DNA of 8,616 bases, taken from NCBI GenBank assembly GCA_031259365.1, contig JAIRLP010000054.1, forward strand, positions 1 to 8,616, written 5' to 3'. Of the stretch, positions 6,502 to 8,616 are shown piece by piece (position 1 is the first letter of the stretch; every line of letters begins with the position of its first letter). Made by a program: the position numbers and the translations under genes. Below the pieces are notes generated by a model. It had not been told where the DNA came from. It did not search any database and saw nothing but the letters and a program-made list of their open reading frames with translations. The DNA comes from Rickettsiales bacterium (GTDB taxonomy: Bacteria; Pseudomonadota; Alphaproteobacteria; Rs-D84).

Positions 6502-6945
6502 TTATCTTGTGATGGCTTTTTCCCGCAGATCGCCCTGTGGCAATGCTGGCATAACTTGTTTACCAACATCAACGCCACATTCCATCAGTGACAGCATTCT
6601 GCATTCCAGTGCCGCTTGTACTGCTGGATCCGTTTTAACAGGTCCAGATTCTTTTTCAGAACGCGGTGTTTTCTCTACAACAGTTTCTGCTTTTTTGCCC
6701 CGAGAAACAACTTCTTTTTCTTCTTCTACAGGCGGCATTTCTTTTGTTTCTATTTCTGCCAAGATAATTTCAGGACAGTAATACATAACTTTGTTAAAGA
6801 AACACAGTTCTTGTGCCGCAGTTAATTTTCCTGAATAAGTATCTTGCATATGTTTATCCTTTGCCTGTTGGGTCAAAATCTGTCCCTTGGACGACGCGCC
6901 TATGCATAAAACAGACATTAAAACAACAAAAGATAATTTTTTCAT
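6502..6945 (-). CDS. Small secreted four-cysteine protein, paralogue of the gene at 6041-6403
   Basis: I do not recognise this 147-residue protein. It starts MKKLSFVVLMSVLCIGASSKG, a Sec-type signal with a cysteine near the end of the core. That cysteine is not in a good lipobox (CIGAS), so cleavage probably follows about residue 17-20. The mature part shares landmarks with its neighbour: LTAAQELCFFNKVMYYCPE, then ECRMLSLMECGVDV (cysteine spacing x8 and x7). Between them lies an acidic and Lys/Pro-rich linker of about 60 residues that is longer than in the paralogue. I chose the start at 6945 because AGAGAGG lies six bases upstream. An in-frame ATG at 6969 lies inside the -10 box and before that ribosome site. 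Confidence 0.8.
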   Translation of the reverse strand: MKKLSFVVLMSVLCIGASSKGQILTQQAKDKHMQDTYSGKLTAAQELCFFNKVMYYCPEIILAEIETKEMPPVEEEKEVVSRGKKAETVVEKTPRSEKESGPVKTDPAVQAALECRMLSLMECGVDVGKQVMPALPQGDLREKAITR

Positions 6946-6967
6946 ATTAAGCCTCTCTACTCTATTC

Positions 6968-6973
6968 ATTATA
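6968..6973 (-). promoter_or_regulatory. -10 box for the secreted-protein gene at 6502-6945
   Basis: TATAAT reads on the minus strand 22 bp before the chosen start codon. No good -35 lies 16-18 bp upstream (TTATAA at 17 bp). Its position supports the start at 6945 over 6969. Confidence 0.5.
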
Positions 6974-6997
6974 TCTTATTTGCCAAAGTTTATAAAT

Positions 6998-7024
6998 AAA
7001 AAACGCCACCGGTGGGCAGCGTTT
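6998..7024 (-). terminator. Intrinsic terminator after the GNAT-like gene
   Basis: On the minus strand AAACGC pairs with GCGTTT around a GC-rich centre containing CCACCGGTGG, followed by a run of six T and then ATTT. It lies about 20 bp after the stop at 7044. Confidence 0.75.
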
Positions 7025-7043
7025 CCTGTTTCTTATTTGATAA

Positions 7044-7949
7044 TTATAAAGATTTGATAATACCATCTTGTTGTTTAACAAAACCCAAACGTCTAAATTT
7101 TTCAAATTCTTTCAAATTTTGTTCAACATCAATCAGTTCTATTCTTGTTGCGTTTTGGTCTTGGGCACCCACAACAAAACTGTCCATCAAAGCTTTGTCA
7201 ATGTTCACAGATTTTCCCAATGTATACAAGTCACATAAAGTTGCCTGGGTTATTTCTTTTCCATCGATTTCCACAGTATCAACATTTCCAGCGATTAATC
7301 CCACAGGTTGATCATCGATAAAATGAACGTACACCATTGCATCGTTATATTGAATACTGCTTGGTAAAATTTTTGCATAAGCTTGTGTACCTTCCTGGGC
7401 AGCATAAATTACTTCAAAAGCTTTCTGCATTTTATCAGTTACACGACGAACACGAAAAGTTCCATTGGCGGCGATTTTCTTTTCCATCCTTTGGTTACCT
7501 TCGCGTGAATTCGTTAATTCAAATCCAGTTTTTGCCAACATCGCTTTGGTATATCTATTTGGTTCGATACGAATAAGATTCGTTTCAATATATTCATGAT
7601 CGCGTTTTTGATTTTTTGAAAAAGCACGAGTTTCTACGGCCTGCAACAGAGCATTCGCAATCGCATCACGTCCCTTGCCTGGTCGAACTGCTAATTTATC
7701 AATAATGACACGATAAAATTCACGATGGGCCAAAACCATACCCTGTCTTTCATTATCTTCGTCCAACGCAATAAATGTGTATTTTTCAGCATATTTACGG
7801 CACACACTGGCGATTCTGCTTTCTTCTGGCATATGAGAATCTACATTGGCGCACGCGACGGCAATTGGTCCTTGTAAAAAGTCTTCCCATAATTCATTAT
7901 TTTGACTTCGTTTTTTCACCGGAATGACTTTTATATTATTTTTATTCAT
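7044..7949 (-). CDS. Putative protein with two tandem GNAT-like acetyltransferase domains
   Basis: GNAT enzymes transfer acetyl groups from acetyl-CoA to amines. In this 301-residue protein two regions each resemble that fold. In the first (about 30-150), FIALDEDNERQGMV looks like the central strands, and IIDKLAVRPGKGRDAIANALLQAV (82-105) like the acetyl-CoA pyrophosphate loop and helix. AMLAKTGFEL then gives the closing strand. The second (about 165-300) has VYVHFIDDQPVGLIAGNVD, LCDLYTLGKSVNIDKALMDSFV and IELIDVEQNLKEFEKFRRLGFV, the order of a GNAT domain. Its loop lacks the usual glycine-rich Q/R-x-x-G-x-G/A, so this half is probably inactive. There is no signal peptide or membrane segment. 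GAAGG precedes the start, and a promoter and a terminator bracket it as a single-gene unit. The substrate is unknown. Confidence 0.55.
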   Translation of the reverse strand: MNKNNIKVIPVKKRSQNNELWEDFLQGPIAVACANVDSHMPEESRIASVCRKYAEKYTFIALDEDNERQGMVLAHREFYRVIIDKLAVRPGKGRDAIANALLQAVETRAFSKNQKRDHEYIETNLIRIEPNRYTKAMLAKTGFELTNSREGNQRMEKKIAANGTFRVRRVTDKMQKAFEVIYAAQEGTQAYAKILPSSIQYNDAMVYVHFIDDQPVGLIAGNVDTVEIDGKEITQATLCDLYTLGKSVNIDKALMDSFVVGAQDQNATRIELIDVEQNLKEFEKFRRLGFVKQQDGIIKSL

Positions 7950-7989
7950 ATTTATACCTTCAATTTATTAACAAATGCATACCCATTCA

Positions 7990-8017
7990 TAAATAGCACA
8001 TTTTTAGCATTTGTCAA
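7990..8017 (-). promoter_or_regulatory. Promoter of the GNAT-like gene
   Basis: On the minus strand a perfect TTGACA (8017-8012) is followed after 16 bp by TGC-TATTTA (-10 at 7995-7990). This gives an extended -10 TGn. The predicted transcript start is about 35 bp before the ATG at 7949. Confidence 0.6.
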
Positions 8018-8095
8018 CAATTTATACAAGGAAAGAATGCCACCACTAAAAAACCGCAACAAAGTTTTTAATAAAAATCGGTGAATCAAAGCGCC

Positions 8096-8453
8096 TAGAA
8101 ACGACCAGATAATCCAATATACAGATAAAAGGATTATCTTCACTCATCCAATCTTCGGATGCAATAACCGCTGCCCAGGATGCAGACGCATCTATAATCC
8201 AATACTTGAATCCCAGTTTCACACCACCGCCGGACAATATGTCGTCAGTTCCCAATGCAGAATTTGCAAATGTCATTCCATAATCAACAAACAGACCTGG
8301 AGTAAATGCACGAACCCATTTTTTCTCTGTTGTCAGAATGTGAATCTTTACCCAGATATTACAACCTCGATCGAAAAAAGCAAGTAATATCAAAAATTTT
8401 ATTTGAACAGCACTAATTATATTTTGACCCTGACCACATGCAATCAAGGGCAC
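8096..8453 (-). pseudogene. Remnant of a TpsB/ShlB-like outer-membrane barrel protein C-terminus, frameshifted
   Basis: TpsB-family proteins (FhaC, ShlB) are outer-membrane barrels that export large partner proteins. A minus frame from about 8378 reads FDRGCNIWVKIHI, a decayed version of the GDxG strand motif. Then come FTPGLFVDYGMTFANS, GGGVKLGF and ASASWAAVIASEDW, which resemble the last strands of such barrels. The frame runs past the expected end. One extra T in the run at 8127-8130 would switch it to NPFYLYIGLSGRF and a TAG at 8096-8098. That ending, a beta strand closing in Phe, is the classic outer-membrane C-terminus. No POTRA domain or most of the barrel is present upstream, since the promoter and tRNA follow at about 8474. 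Bases 8380-8453 are open in frame but not recognisable. It could instead be another barrel family. A non-functional fragment is the best reading. Confidence 0.55.
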
Positions 8454-8473
8454 GCGTCATAGGAAATTTTGAC

Positions 8474-8502
8474 TTGCATAATGAATATGTGGGATATATA
8501 AT
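8474..8502 (+). promoter_or_regulatory. Promoter of the tRNA-Gln gene
   Basis: TATAAT (8497-8502) is preceded at 17 bp by TTGCAT (8474-8479) and followed by a GC-rich stretch GGCCCGGC up to the tRNA. A GC-rich discriminator of this type is known from stringently controlled stable-RNA promoters; that control is inferred here. Confidence 0.65.
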
Positions 8503-8512
8503 GGCCCGGCAT

Positions 8513-8586
8513 TGGGGCATAGTTTAATGGTAGAACTCCGGACTCTGACTCCGTTGGTCTTGGTTCGAATCCAGGTGCCCCAACCA
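8513..8586 (+). tRNA. tRNA-Gln, anticodon CTG
   Basis: The acceptor stem TGGGGCA / TGCCCCA pairs perfectly with the U1-A72 pair characteristic of tRNA-Gln. The D arm has GTTT / GAAC, including one T-G pair. The anticodon loop CTCTGAC places CTG at 8545-8547 after U33. The T arm CTTGG-TTCGAAT-CCAGG is standard. A73 and an encoded CCA end the gene. One oddity is a C-U mismatch at the outer pair of the anticodon stem (27-43). CTG reads CAG codons; a second tRNA with TTG would be needed for CAA. Confidence 0.93.
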
Positions 8587-8616
8587 CTTCCCGCTTTTGG
8601 CCATTTCCTGCATCTG
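8587..8616. other. Short tail after the tRNA, nothing recognised
   Basis: Thirty bases remain before the window edge. They begin CTTCCCGCTTTTGGCC and show no complete hairpin terminator or second tRNA. Confidence 0.5.

Noticed and set aside
6946..6969. Upstream ATG for the four-cysteine protein gene
   Set aside because: It falls within the TATAAT box and upstream of the ribosome site, so it would not be in the transcript.
8049..8070. Terminator-like AAAAAC/GTTTTT hairpin downstream of the barrel remnant
   Set aside because: The stem is six weak pairs with only a T-run to recommend it, so I could not separate it from AT-rich background.
7952..8143. 63-codon hydrophobic minus-strand frame ending just before the GNAT-like gene
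   Set aside because: It starts inside the barrel remnant in another frame, has no ribosome site, and spans the promoter of the downstream gene. The hydrophobicity comes from AT-rich sequence.
8046..8453. Reading frame of 135 codons on the minus strand as an intact gene
   Set aside because: It begins at a GTG with no ribosome site. Its C-terminal 17 or so residues read past the point where the barrel-like protein should stop in the next frame. It is better explained as a frameshifted remnant.

Overview
The window looks like chromosomal DNA from a moderately AT-rich alphaproteobacterium, probably an uncultivated or host-associated lineage. The support is the tilS-ftsH gene order common in proteobacteria, an alphaproteobacterial-looking groES-groEL pair, a U1-A72 tRNA-Gln with encoded CCA, and signs of gene decay and small palindromic repeats. 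The lineage call is an inference from gene content and protein style, not from a database match.

Layout. Minus-strand ftsH runs off the left edge (1-1495). Upstream of it in the same direction is tilS (1799-2767). The space between them is filled by a 295-bp element with 35-bp inverted ends (1535-1829), and the right end of that element encodes the last codons and stop of tilS. A LOG-family gene diverges from tilS on the plus strand (2814-3401). It converges with, and overlaps by 63 bp, a small UPF0235 gene (3339-3560), which is coupled to an upstream HIT-family gene (3562-3921). The apparent terminator of the LOG gene lies inside the UPF0235 coding sequence. groES-groEL (4043-5962) diverges from the HIT gene and ends in a nested terminator.

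The right third is accessory in character. It holds two small secreted proteins that are paralogues sharing a four-cysteine pattern (6041-6403 and 6502-6945). Next comes a 301-residue protein that looks like two fused, divergent GNAT domains (7044-7949). A frameshifted remnant of the C-terminal barrel of a TpsB/ShlB-like outer-membrane protein follows (about 8096-8453). The window closes with a plus-strand tRNA-Gln(CTG) behind a strong -10 box and a GC-rich discriminator.

Functionally the core is protein and RNA housekeeping: chaperonin folding, FtsH membrane proteolysis and TilS lysidine modification of tRNA-Ile. The points most worth a second look are the inverted-repeat element between tilS and ftsH, the altered pore loop and P-loop of FtsH, the secreted four-cysteine pair, the TpsB-like remnant broken by a homopolymer frameshift, and the antisense-embedded terminator.
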